Assembly: GCA_004151065.3 (NCBI GenBank)
Contig: NWUY0300008590.1
Coordinates: 46,780 to 67,745 of the forward strand
Reading direction: 5' to 3'
DNA length: 20,966 nucleotides
Source: Larix sibirica
Lineage: Eukaryota > Streptophyta > Pinopsida > Pinales > Pinaceae
Numbering within the stretch: the first letter of the stretch is position 1; every line of letters starts with the position of its first letter. The translations under genes and the position numbers were made by a program. Of the stretch, positions 1 through 9,720 are shown in pieces. The notes below the pieces were generated by a model, which was given only the letters and a program-made list of their open reading frames with translations, did no database searches and was not told the origin of the DNA.

Positions 1-67
1 CATTCTCGTGTAATTTTTTAATACCAAAGCAAATTAAAATCTGTACAGTACTTACAAATGTCATGTA

Positions 68-108
<41 letters not shown>

Positions 109-1675
109 TTGTAGCAAATATCAATATAGTGATAAGATTATTTTTAAGGATCGAAGCCCTGCATACAAGTAAGAAATTCTTCTAGTCTTTCATATAGAGA
201 TATATAACATACGAGGGGATTAATAATAATATTAGGTCGTCCAAATACATGCTTTTGTCCCAAAATATGATCACATGAATGTATAAATAGATTATTTTTG
301 AAATATATGTATAAGACGAAACTCAACAGAAAGGGTTCGCTTCTATAAGCTAAAAACTCAGCAAAAAGAGCTCGCTTCTTTATTTACATTAAGCAAAATT
401 ATTATCAATTGCCAGGGTTTTCTGCTTGGAATAAATCCTCACTGCATATTATGAGTTAAATAAGGATAACAAAGATTTTTACAAAAACGTAGTAAAATGG
501 TCGAACCCATTTATTCCAGACTCAAAAATATTGAAAACATGAGGACAATAACCATAATACTCCATTGGAACTGGAAAGAGTATAGAAATGAAACTCGGTA
601 AACTCGTCATCTCAAAGCCATACATGTACATCACTCCAGGGATGAACCATATACGCCCAACCAGAGGCCAAATGTAGAAATCATGCCATGTCACATATGT
701 AAATATGATTTTATTATTATATCTTCCATCCCTTCCCTCAATCAAGGTCAACAATTTGGAAAGGTCTATTTGAGTGCAATGCACGGTACATGATTCTATT
801 ATCAACTCTATTGATTTTATTATTATATCATCCATCCATCCCCTTCCTCAATCAAGGTTGAATCACAAATTCCCCTTTACCATTTTTGCACTCACATCTC
901 TAGTTGATAATGTTGATTTTGTAGCGAAGTGTTACTTTAAGAATGAGTATTTTATTTTGCATGGTTAATATATTTGTACAACTTAGTTAGGACCTTGATG
1001 CCTACACTATCGTGTTCATGGTATTTAAAACGTTCTATCTTGGATATACTAAATGCATAACTTCTTTTAAAATATCTCAATTTCTGTCAAAACCAAATGC
1101 TAAGACAATGCTTCACAAACCTAGCTCGCAAGGTACGCCTATGTTGAGTGCATTACTAACTCCTCTAGAGATACCAATGTTTCCATTTCGGGAAGAAACA
1201 ACTCCAGGAAGGGTAGAATCTATTGTAAAATAACAGAGAGAAGTTTGTTTGATGTCTTGAGACTTGCAGCAAGCACAGCAAAAATACTAACCAGCATGGA
1301 GGTTTGGACCATAAACCATTATTTCAGTGTATCGATGGCATATGCAGCATAAAACCACCCTAACATGCCTTTCCCCCAAGAAATTAATTCCATGCACATT
1401 AGCATCTCATTTATCGTACAAATTTGAAACATCTGCTTCATAGAGAAATACATATACGTTGACACATAGCTCACATTTTGGTTCCTTCCCCTTCCCCATA
1501 ATCAAATTGTTTCCCCCAAAAAACAACTCCTCAAGCAGAATATACCACTAAAAACTCTGACAAGAAATAGGATGAGAATCGAAATGGAAATCGAGACTTC
1601 TACCAGTGATTGACTACCTAGTCTCATACACAAGGGAGAGAATGCTAATCCTCACAAAGCCCATTGAAATCTAGT
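1..1675. other. A+T-rich intergenic stretch, no gene recognised
   Basis: No reading frame here resembles a known protein family to me, and I see no tRNA or rRNA. The stretch holds the microsatellite at 69-108 and an imperfect direct repeat (about 706-748 and 812-858; both begin TGATTTTATTATTATATC and end CTCAATCAAGGT). The repeat copies are about 106 bases apart and look like an old local duplication. A 118-residue open frame on the minus strand (479-835) overlaps both repeat copies and is better explained by chance. Confidence 0.6.
69..108. repeat. Compound (TA)n(CA)n microsatellite
   Basis: Eleven TA dinucleotides (69-90) run directly into nine CA dinucleotides (91-108). Both blocks are uninterrupted. 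Compound TA/CA runs like this are common in plant intergenic DNA and usually vary in length between individuals. No gene is next to it. Confidence 0.95.
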
Positions 1676-1698
1676 GGAGCACTATTCAATAGTGCTCC
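1676..1698. repeat. 23-bp perfect palindrome, left copy
   Basis: Arms GGAGCACTATT and AATAGTGCTCC surround a single central C. A second copy at 2991-3013 has a central G instead, so the two are exact reverse complements. Only the solo LTR, its short target duplication and about ten bases separate them. Before the LTR inserted they would have formed one inverted repeat about 58 bp long, perhaps a fold-back or MITE-like element. Confidence 0.85.
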
Positions 1699-1878
1699 GC
1701 GAGAATGTTGAACTTTGGTGTTGTCGTTGATGTCAAACAAGAAGCATGAAGCCTTGATGCTAGTTTGAAGACATATATACAAAACAAGGTTATCTATTTG
1801 CACAATATGGATGGGTATGTGATGCACATATACTTGCATTTTGTGTAGTAAGCAAGGATATCAAAGTGCGCAGAAAAG

Positions 1879-2030
1879 ACTTAGTCGGCTCAAGTGCATT
1901 GTGCTTGGTAAACAAGACCAGGAAGAAAAAGGTAGCCTACATAAAGAAGCCCCTACTTAGTCGGCTCTAGTGCAATGTGTTGGGTAAACTTGACCAAGAA
2001 GAAAGAGGTAGCCGACATAAAGAAGCCCCT
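1879..2030. repeat. 76-bp tandem duplication inside the solo LTR
   Basis: Two consecutive 76-bp units start at 1879 and 1955, each opening ACTTAGTCGGCTC and closing AAAGAAGCCCCT. A third unit starts at 2031 (ACTTG) but diverges at once. The copies differ at scattered positions, for example GTGCTTGGTAAACAAG against GTGTTGGGTAAACTTG. Blocks like this are common in the U3 part of plant LTRs, where they can carry enhancer sites; a role here is inferred only. Confidence 0.85.
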
Positions 2031-2584
2031 ACTTGTGGACAAATCAATCTAATTAAGGAAACATGTAGTGATATAAATAAACCAAAATATTGAAGTAAGG
2101 TGAGGTGTGCGCAATGGAGATGTAAAAGTATTATGTATTTTGGAAGCTTCGAATTATTGGGGTATCAATGGCTCGTTGATCCAGAAGAAAGAAACAATAG
2201 AGATTCGAGTGCACATAATAGAAAAGCAGAGCAACAGACAGTGCGCAAAACCGAAGCAATATACAGATTGAAGAAGTGTATAGGATCATAGCAGTGAGCT
2301 GGATCATAACAGTAGCAGAGTATACAACAAGAAAAGGAGTGCGCAGAACTGATGCAGAGAAAAATGTGCAGAACAGATAGAGAAGCATGGTAGTTGTGTA
2401 GAACTGAAGTAGAGCACATAAGTGCACGCAAAGAAAGTGAAATAGCGAACAAGACATGTGTGAAGTTGTGTGCACATATCAGAAGGCAATGTGACTGAAG
2501 GACTTCTACTTCTATATATCAGGGTGGCAGGACGGGGCAAGGAAAATAATATTGCAATCTCCATTCAGGTTGGTGCCTAAACAC

Positions 2585-2775
2585 AGCAAGTTGGTGCTTG
2601 CGTAGAGGATTGGTGTCCTCACAGGTTGGAGCCTGTTGTCAGCAAGTTGGTGCTTGCACAGAGGATTGGTGTCCTCGGAGGTTGGTTTATATAATCAATG
2701 AGTTGGTGCTTGCATGTGGGAATGGTGTCCCAATCATATTGGTGTCTAAGTGAGTTGGTGCTCACATAATTGGGG
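2585..2775. repeat. Four-copy ~56-bp repeat ladder inside the solo LTR
   Basis: The core AGTTGGTGCTTGC recurs at about 2588, 2644 and 2700 (spacing 56) and in altered form near 2752. Each copy is followed by a GGATTGGTGTCCTC-like segment, itself a small stem. Copies one and two are the closest; three and four are more diverged. The block lies in the downstream part of the LTR, before the T/TG-rich stretch at 2809-2830. Confidence 0.8.
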
Positions 2776-2990
2776 ATTGCTGTCTCACATCTATCTATGT
2801 AATCCATTTTTTTTTGTGTGTGTGTGTATAAAGTTACTTTCCAAATAATCTGCGCACAACTGTCTTTTATTTTTGTGATTTAAGTAGGAATTGGTGCATA
2901 ATTTTTAAAGTGAATAATTGTTTAAATTTGTGAATGATATTGATTCACCCCCCCTCTCAGTATCATTAAGAATTCCAACAGAGATGCATC

Positions 2991-3013
2991 GGAGCACTAT
3001 TGAATAGTGCTCC
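2991..3013. repeat. 23-bp perfect palindrome, right copy
   Basis: Arms GGAGCACTATT and AATAGTGCTCC surround a central G. It is the exact reverse complement of the copy at 1676-1698, on the far side of the solo LTR. The complementary match extends one base further out (T at 1675 with A at 3014) and then fades. Confidence 0.85.
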
Positions 3014-5145
3014 ATTACATCGTTAGCTACCATGTCACGTCCAATTATGTCCTATTACATTTAATTGGACTGGTGCAGATCAAGTCCAAATACATTTAAT
3101 GTTAGAGGTATAGTAGTTCCACGTGGCAGTTTAAAAAAAATATAGTTTAAAAATTATTTTTAAATTTGGATAAATAAAACTACTCCTGCGGGGATTTATG
3201 TCCTATCAGGAGTGTTTAAACCAATCAAAAATTCAGAATATTTTAATTCAAAAATTAATATTTTATTTTATTTTCAAAATTTTGAGTTTAATATTAAACT
3301 TTTGAGAACTTTAAAAAACATTGCAAAAAAATTTTATGTGGAAAATCAAATTAATAGACATTAATGCACTTTGAATTTCCATCGAAAAGTATATCCATGC
3401 CTTGGAAGTGAATAATAAGGGGTGTTGTAGAGTTATATAATGTAGTTGAATTGGGTCCCATGAGTGTAAATATGTTATATAAAATCAAGGTTTGTTCTCA
3501 TCTACCTTTCATGTATATATATATAGAAGAACTTGTTGTCATGTGCCTTCCATCCCATCTCTTTTATTGAGAAATTTGTCTCCACGATAGAAGCCCTATT
3601 TCCATAAGCATGTCCAATACTTAATAATTGTATTCTACTAGAATACATATGGGCAAGATACCACTTTTGGCATACAACATATAAATAATTATGTGCACTA
3701 ATAACCATGCTAAGTCATGATTTTAGCAAACCAGAAGCAATGATGCAAAGCTAGGCAATACAACCCCAAACAATCACGTTACACAACCAAGCCTGCAGTC
3801 TTAGAGTGTTACAGTTATAAAGTCTATGACTATATGAAAGAAAAAAATGAACTCTACATAACATATGGTAACAAAGAAAAACATTAACTGCAACGTGTAG
3901 GCAAACATAAGCAAGGAAGGAGAATGAACATAAAATGAATTGTATTCAATCATCAAGGCTTAAATACGCCTTATTAAGGTCTTAGTCTCTCTCTAATAAT
4001 ACAATGTAACCCAAGTATTATATAGTTGCGATTCGGTCTCTAACTCCTTACTGTCAAACTAAACATGGACTGCATAGCTTATCTATCTACAAATATCGAG
4101 AGTTGAAGCTCTTCTTTTGACAAAATTAATCTATTTATAAATTTCCTCAAGTCTTTTCATTCACCAAATGAAGTTCAATCGTTCTCCCCTTCGAGTTTCT
4201 TCTTGCAGCACATGGGTAGCTCCTTTTCATGGTTATTTTATCTCCTTTTGAATTTTCTTTTCACTCTTGTATGTAGCCTCGTGTTAGGAGTTTCATAGCG
4301 AGGAACCAACTCCACTTGTTTGTTTTTCATGTTCCTTTCCTTCATCATTGAAATAAAGGTAAAAGGAGTGAATGGAAAACAACTCGTATAAACTTTGTTT
4401 TGAAATGAAAGTTGAAACACAAACTACTAGTTGATTGTACTCTGTCAACAAAGGATCAATTTGCTAATATGTACGATACAAGGGCATCAAATCAAAGATG
4501 GAAAATAAGTGACCTTTGGGATCATGTTACTACATGGAATTCAACTCCATAGTTTGACTACCACGTTTTTATTCATTAAAACATCGATAACATGTAATTT
4601 TTCCATGTAATCAATCAATGTATTCATATAGCTAAAACAAGACTCTAAAATTGTATTCTTGCTAGAAAGAAATACATGTGGAATCTAAATCATTTTTTGG
4701 TGTAACATTCTCTACCATTGTTGGGGAAATGCCTCTTATATGCATCTTCCATACTAGGAGGTGACAATCTCTAGGAAATGTCCATTAGGCTGGATGATGG
4801 AGGGGAAGATATTGAGGTTTAAGGACATTACATAATGGGAAAGGACATAAGAATAAAATGCATAAAGCAAAAGGAAAGTAGGTTCTTTACTAGGAAACAC
4901 AAAGATGTGGAAGAAAGGGGTGCATGGCCCAAGTTTCTTTAAGGAATGCAACCCAAGAGATGTAGGTCTGTCACTTGGTTTATGGCTTAAAATTTATGAA
5001 TTACGGAATAGGGATGCCCCAATCATTACAAGGTCATTCTCCATGCCACCAAGCTTAACCTAACATTTAAACAACATGAGGATCTTTTCAAATAGAAGAC
5101 CCATTAAGAAGGCACAAACAAGAAAAACCAAACAACTAAGGAAAT

Positions 5146-5176
<31 letters not shown>

Positions 5177-5428
5177 AAGGAAAATTAGCTTCTGATCATT
5201 TCAGTGATGATTAATGGTCATTTAAACCCTTAAGTACAACTTTCTATGGAACAAAAAAACATGCAATCTTAACCATCTATCATACCATAGACATGCATGA
5301 TTGAAACATATTTCCAAGGTTTTACACTCTTATAAAAATATAGAAGTCAAGGAGTGAAATTTTGAAATTTTTTGGGCACTCTCTACTCTAAGCCCATGTT
5401 TTATGCCCGTCTGATGGAACAAAGCTTC
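3014..5428. other. A+T-rich intergenic stretch with small hairpins
   Basis: No coding sequence is recognised. Two small inverted repeats are clear: GTCCAATTA at 3039-3047 with TAATTGGAC at 3062-3070, and ACTCCTG at 3182-3188 with CAGGAGT at 3207-3213. Bases 3896-4450, read on the minus strand, start TGTTGACAG, contain TATATAATA and TATTTAAGCC promoter-like boxes and end GCCTACA. That resembles an LTR, but no target duplication or primer-binding site supports it. An (AC)n microsatellite lies at 5146-5172. The rest is unremarkable. Confidence 0.55.
5146..5172. repeat. (AC)n microsatellite
   Basis: An uninterrupted AC dinucleotide run of 27 bases lies in A-rich sequence about 250 bases upstream of the chromovirus 5' LTR. 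It is a simple repeat with no sign of function. Confidence 0.95.
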
Positions 5429-5866
5429 TGTTAGAGTCCTACCATAGCCTCCCTACTTTGGGTACTTAGTAGTTTGTCAATTAATGTATGAAACCATCTT
5501 ATTTGAATAAATTTTAATAGATGCTTAATGCGATGGTTATCTTTATTAAATAAGGTTCGGTAGGTGGTTGGTACCCATTAAGGATGGGATCGCAAGTAGT
5601 TGGGGTTTTGTCTATTAAGAAGCTATTTGTGGAACTAGAATTCTATGGAATGTTTTGTCAAGTGTTGTTAATGTATTTGGAGCTCTGCTCATAATAGGTT
5701 TACCCGTCGAAGAGGCTCATGAACATTGCTCTCTCTATTGGAGATATTTAATACAAGGGATATATTCTACAGGTCTAATCTTATTTGACTCTTGTATTTT
5801 CATTTTTGCATTTAATTCTCTAAATATTGTTCATGTTGTACTATTTTTTTTGTTAAGTACATTACA
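5429..5866 (+). repeat. Chromovirus 5' LTR
   Basis: It begins TGTTAGAGTCC and ends CATTACA. It aligns along its whole length with the 3' LTR; shared blocks include TTGGGTACTTAGTAG, GGTGGTTGGTACCCATTAA and ACAAGGGATATATTCTACA. In an active element this copy would carry the promoter. The 19-bp length difference from the 3' LTR comes from several small indels. An 85-residue open frame starting at 5655 lies mostly inside the LTR and is not a gene. Confidence 0.93.
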
Positions 5867-5868
5867 AG

Positions 5869-5881
5869 TTGTATCAATTCT
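5869..5881 (+). other. Degraded primer-binding site (initiator-Met tRNA type)
   Basis: TTGTATCAATTCT lies two bases after the 5' LTR. It agrees at about nine of thirteen positions with the initiator methionine tRNA complement used by most plant LTR elements. The position is right and the match is only moderate, as expected in an element this old. Confidence 0.6.
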
Positions 5882-5917
5882 CTTTCCTAAGCCAACATGT
5901 GCCTGGATTTAAAAAAA

Positions 5918-6001
5918 AAAAAAATAGGCTAGAGACGTCTTATGACATCTTTAAATAACAAAAAAATAGGCTAGAGACGTCTTATGACATCTTTAAATAA
6001 C
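5918..6001. repeat. Perfect 42-bp tandem duplication in the chromovirus leader
   Basis: Two identical 42-bp units (5918-5959 and 5960-6001) each start with seven A and contain TAGGCTAGAGACGTCTTATG and end TTTAAATAAC. A 14-base A run (5911-5924) precedes and overlaps the first copy. No differences are seen, although the surrounding element is old, so the duplication is probably much younger than the insertion. Confidence 0.95.
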
Positions 6002-7009
6002 AAAAAAATATATTATTTGGTGGGAAAATATGTAGTTAAGGAATAATGCATGCAATAAATACAAGTGGAATCACTTGGATGGACACACTTGTAAGGACTA
6101 TTGGTATCCCTTCAAGTGGTATTTCATCAAACAGTACATGTATACATATTTCTCTTCTATGTACCCTCGGGTATATCAAAATTCCCATAGGTGCACCTGA
6201 AACTAACCTTACTTAAATCTTGCTAGCATATTTTTTATGTAGTATATCGAGAACAACACTCAAGGAGATCACTCTCTAGTAGTTGAGAATCAAATAGTAT
6301 GACTAAGGGTATAGTCTAGCCTCACAAGTTAGTGCCTTGGTAGATTGGGCCAAGTACTACTATTAGAAACCTGTACATATGTCAGAGAGCTATAGTACCT
6401 GCTACTCATCTCTCCTTAAGACCCTACAAACCCTATATTCTACAGTGCATGCCACTGAATTTCTACATAAAGTGAAATATAATGAATTTGGGGATTATGT
6501 CAATGCATTGATACTCAACTAGAAGTAATACTCCTACAAGAGTTGGACTTTGAAAAGAAAAGAAAAGAAAATTTATGGGTCCTAGAAACACCATTGTGAG
6601 AGACTTATCTCAAAAGTATCCTTCTACAAAGTTGATCGCCATGACACCACTCTCAAGTAACCATTTTTTAACGAATTCAACCATACAATTGTTAGTGATC
6701 TGTCTCAAAAGACTCCTTGTGAGGAGTTGACCATATTGATATAATTTTTTAATAGCATGCTTTTGTCGACCTGGGACTACCTTATGTAAACCAAGTCCTC
6801 ATAGATGGATAATGGGGTTGCATCATTATAAACTTTAGTTAAACATATCAATCAACATATAGTGACAAAAAAAATTAAATTCCATCAACAACTAATGGCA
6901 CAAAAGGAAGAAACTCCCTGGAATCTACCTTGTTGTGAATGAGATTTTGGAGTGTCTCCCCAAATTGAAAGGGAATCTAGAGAATCAATTCAATACATAC
7001 CAATAATAA
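6002..7009 (+). other. Chromovirus leader / upstream Gag region, no clear domain
   Basis: This is internal element sequence between the leader duplication and the first recognisable Gag residues. Stops are frequent in all frames. An (AAAAG)4-type run lies at 6552-6571. A lysine- and asparagine-rich stretch just before 7000 could be the ruined Gag N-terminus, but I cannot align it with confidence. Confidence 0.5.
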
Positions 7010-7905
7010 CCCCCATTAGATGAGGGGAATCAAAATAGAATACCCTTTCTTGATAACATTACATGGAATTGCTTTCCTAATGTGGATATGAATATATTTG
7101 ATTGAACCAACCCCATAGGTTGGGTTACCCAGATGGAACACTTTTCTCCCTCCATAGAATTACTTCTAACATGATGAACCTTCGAGTGGGAGTATTGTAC
7201 GTAGAACAAGAGTGATTTCAATGGTGAAAATGATATAATAAATCATATGGAGGTTACATTGTATAAAGCTAGTTTATGAAAGCCCTATATGTTCATTTCA
7301 AAGATATCCTCACTATTGGGGCAGGTTGACCAAGTTGTACCAAACCAACACAATAGAAGACTTTAGACAAACTTTTGAGCAATTGCCAATCCACACAAAA
7401 GGATTGATTGATTCTTTTTTGAAAGAATGCTTGATTAGTGGTCTTAAGAAGGAATACAAAGCACAAGCCCTGATGTAGCACCCAACTATGTGGTTGGAGG
7501 CTTCTTAGTGATATCTCAAAGACAATAGGTGTTAAATTCATAGGTCAAAACACCCTATTTTTCTTCTCACTCTCACCCTCCAATGGTGTCTACTACTACT
7601 TCCACCCCATCTCGGCCCTTGTGGCTCCACAAGCTATCTCAGGAAGAAATGGCCAAGCGCCAATGCCTCTAACTTTGCTATAATTTTGATGAGAATATTT
7701 TTTAAAGGGCATAAATGCAAAGGACAAAAATTCTTTCAAATAGATGTGTCCCAACTTGACCACCTTAAGGACATTCCTAAGGAAACCCCTCCTAGGATGG
7801 AAGATGAGGGCATAATACTTCCTCCTTGTGATGCAACCATTTCAAAAATAGCTCAAGAGGAACCCTTGATTTCACTCCATGCTTTATCAAGCATGTCAAC
7901 ATCTT
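7010..7905 (+). pseudogene. gag: Gag (capsid/nucleocapsid) remnant of the chromovirus
   Basis: In an active element Gag forms the particle that packages the RNA. Reading across frames, NPIGWVTQMEHF (about 7104-7143) and FEQLPIHTKGLIDSFLKEC followed by LISGLKKEY (about 7373-7460) are typical of the plant retrotransposon Gag domain. It is followed by ALM, a stop, then HPTMWLEA. The zinc knuckle at 7676-7718 reads CYNFDEN, a one-base shift, then KGHKC, so the second cysteine is phenylalanine and the frame breaks inside the finger. After it, 7716-7905 stays open through ISLHALS, the usual linker into protease. It cannot make a working protein. Confidence 0.88.
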
Positions 7906-7907
7906 AG

Positions 7908-8230
7908 ACCTTGAAGTTGATTGGAATCATAAAAAATAGAAAGGTGATTGTTTTATTCATAGCGGGTGAATTGCAAAGGAAACCCATTGTTATGTCCATG
8001 CAATGTATAAGTTTTAAATTATGATATCCAATGGAGGCATGATGAAGTGTGGTGTCAAATGTCAAAAGATGAGACTTCAATTCGGGGAGTATCGATTCAC
8101 ACCCAAAATTTTCATTATTGAAATGGTTGGTTTTGATGTAGCACTTGGAGTAGAATGGTTATGAACATTGAGCTCAGTTACCATGGACTTCAGGGATTTG
8201 TACATGAACTTTGTTAAATATGGTTAGAGA
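7908..8230 (+). pseudogene. pro: Retroviral-type aspartic protease remnant
   Basis: This domain would cleave the Gag-Pol polyprotein. The entry segment LKLIGIIKNRKVIV is recognisable near 7912-7950 (in-frame stop at 7937). The active-site triad reads H-S-G at 7958-7966, followed at once by a stop, so the catalytic aspartate is gone. Downstream, FIIEMVGFDVALGVEWL then a stop, and SSVTMDFRDLYMNF (about 8110-8215) match the end of the domain in plant gypsy elements. Several frameshifts separate the blocks. Confidence 0.82.
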
Positions 8231-8394
8231 CATACCCTAAATGAGATCAAGTTTGTCTCCTTTGAAGTTATTAGTTCACATCACATGGAGAAATGGTTGA
8301 AGAAAGGCCACCTTAAAATTATTTCCCGATCCAATGCCATAAAAATGATGGATAAACCTCCATAGGAAATTCACCCTGATTTATACTTGGTGTT

Positions 8395-9240
8395 TTCTAA
8401 ACATCAATAGATATTTGAAATTATCCATGGATTAGTCTCATCACATGGTGAGCGTGAACATGGTATTTCATGGATTCCAAGTAGTCAACTACCTAATGAG
8501 CGCCGATATAGGCACCCTTTCACCCAAAATATTGAAATTGGAAAAATATTTAGGAACACTGAAGACAAGAGATGACCAAGTATGAGCCCTTATTCCTCAC
8601 TTATGGCCATGGTCTTAAAGAAAGAGAGAAGTTTTCATCTGTGTCTTGATTTTCATACTCTAAATAAGTTGAACATCAAAGACAAATTTTATATTCATGT
8701 TATTAATGATCTTTTCAATGAGCTTCATGGTGCCAAGTTCTTAACTAAACTAGATCTTCATTCAGGATACCACTAAACATGGATTGAGGAGGTGGACATC
8801 CCTAATACATTCTTCCACATGCATGAAGGTCATTATGAGTTTTTAGAGATGTTATTCAAGATTTCCAATGCTCCCTCCACCGTTCAAAGCCACATGAACA
8901 CGATGTTTTATCCTTTCCCATGCAATTTTGTGCTTGTCTTATTTGATGATAACTTGATCTATACCAAAACCACATGTGGTGCATGTTGATAAATCCCTTC
9001 AACTCCTCCAAACCACCAATTGTTCCTTTAGCATTCCAAATGTGCTTTTGGCACTTTAGAGGTCAAATATTTCAGTCACATTATCAATCGAGATGGGGTG
9101 AAAGTAGATCCCAAGAGATTTGAGGCCAAGCAAGATCGACCATGCCCTAAGACCCTCAAAATATTATGTGATTTATTAGGAATTACAAGATACTATATTA
9201 AATTTGTCAATAATTATAGGTGAATTATTGTGGCCTTTTC
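8395..9240 (+). pseudogene. Reverse transcriptase remnant
   Basis: This is the best preserved domain. Upstream, EIIHGLVSSHGEREHGI (about 8410-8465) marks the usual Pol region before the fingers. From 8582, SPYSSLMAMVLKKE, LCLDFHTLNKLNIKDKF and LTKLDLHSGYH are in one frame; the first catalytic aspartate is at 8753-8755. A TAA at 8774-8776, most simply from a CAA glutamine codon, interrupts it. The frame then continues through EEVDIPNTFFHMHEGHYEF and SNAPSTVQSHMN to the active-site FDDN (aspartates at 8945-8950). The thumb and connection follow in other frames: VKVDPKRFEAKQ and LLGITRYYIKFV (about 9100-9215). Catalytic residues remain, but stops and shifts make it inactive. Confidence 0.93.
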
Positions 9241-9289
9241 CACCCTAGTTTAAAAAATGCCTTTGTTTGGAATGAGGTTGTGGAGCTTG

Positions 9290-9720
9290 AGTGTTTCAAA
9301 CTTACAATAAACCGTGTGTAATATGCATGTACTAGTCCTACCTAATTTCACTAAAAAAATCATCTTGGAAGTGATGCTTTAGGCTAATGCCTTGGAGCCA
9401 TACTGATGCAAGACAGGCACCCCTCAACTTTCACTAGGAAACAATTATAATGTGAAACAAATTAAGCAACCTATGAGAAAGAGATGGTGGCCATCCTCCA
9501 TACCACCAATACTTGGCAATCACATCCCATTGGGAGGAATTTACATATAAAGATAGATCATCATAGATTAAAATATTTTCTGGAGCAAAGTTTACAATCA
9601 CAATAGCAACACAAGTGGGTCACTAAGATGCTTGGGTATGATTATGATATCTTCTATAGGAAAGGCAAAGATAATGTGGTTATGGATGCGTTATGATTTG
9701 TCTCATAACTATGAGGAGGA
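9290..9720 (+). pseudogene. RNase H remnant
   Basis: RNase H removes the RNA strand during reverse transcription. Recognisable pieces, in order but in different frames, are LGAILMQD (about 9388-9412), YEKEMVAILHTTNTW near 9473-9515, IKIDHHRLKYFLEQ (about 9549-9590) and MLGYDYDIFYRKGKDN (about 9628-9675) followed by VVMDAL and a stop. They match the tethered RNase H of gypsy elements. Many indels break it. Confidence 0.85.

Larger units (their letters stand above)
1706..2980 (+). mobile_element. Solo LTR, Ty1/copia (Sirevirus-like) type
   Basis: The 1275-bp segment begins TGTTGAA and ends TTCCAACA, the short inverted termini of an LTR. It is flanked by GAGAA (1701-1705) and GAGAT (2981-2985), a 5-bp target duplication with one mismatch. 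Its start reads on into TTTGGTGTTGTCG and its end has a C-tract followed by TCTCAGTATC, both familiar from long plant copia LTRs. No primer-binding site, polyprotein or second LTR follows, so it is most simply a solo LTR left by unequal recombination. A TATA-like CTATATATC lies near 2511. It contains 76-bp and 56-bp tandem repeats. Short antisense open frames inside it are low-complexity artefacts. The LTR call is fairly firm; the Sirevirus assignment rests on recognition of the termini and the length. Confidence 0.75.

Noticed and set aside
479-835. 118-residue open frame on the minus strand, the longest in the window
   Set aside because: It has no recognisable motif, spans both copies of a noncoding direct repeat, and a frame of this size is expected by chance in A+T-rich DNA.
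2131-2564. Three overlapping open frames on the minus strand rich in Cys, Leu and Ser
   Set aside because: They lie inside the solo LTR in a low-complexity stretch and are open in several frames at once, so they reflect composition, not coding.
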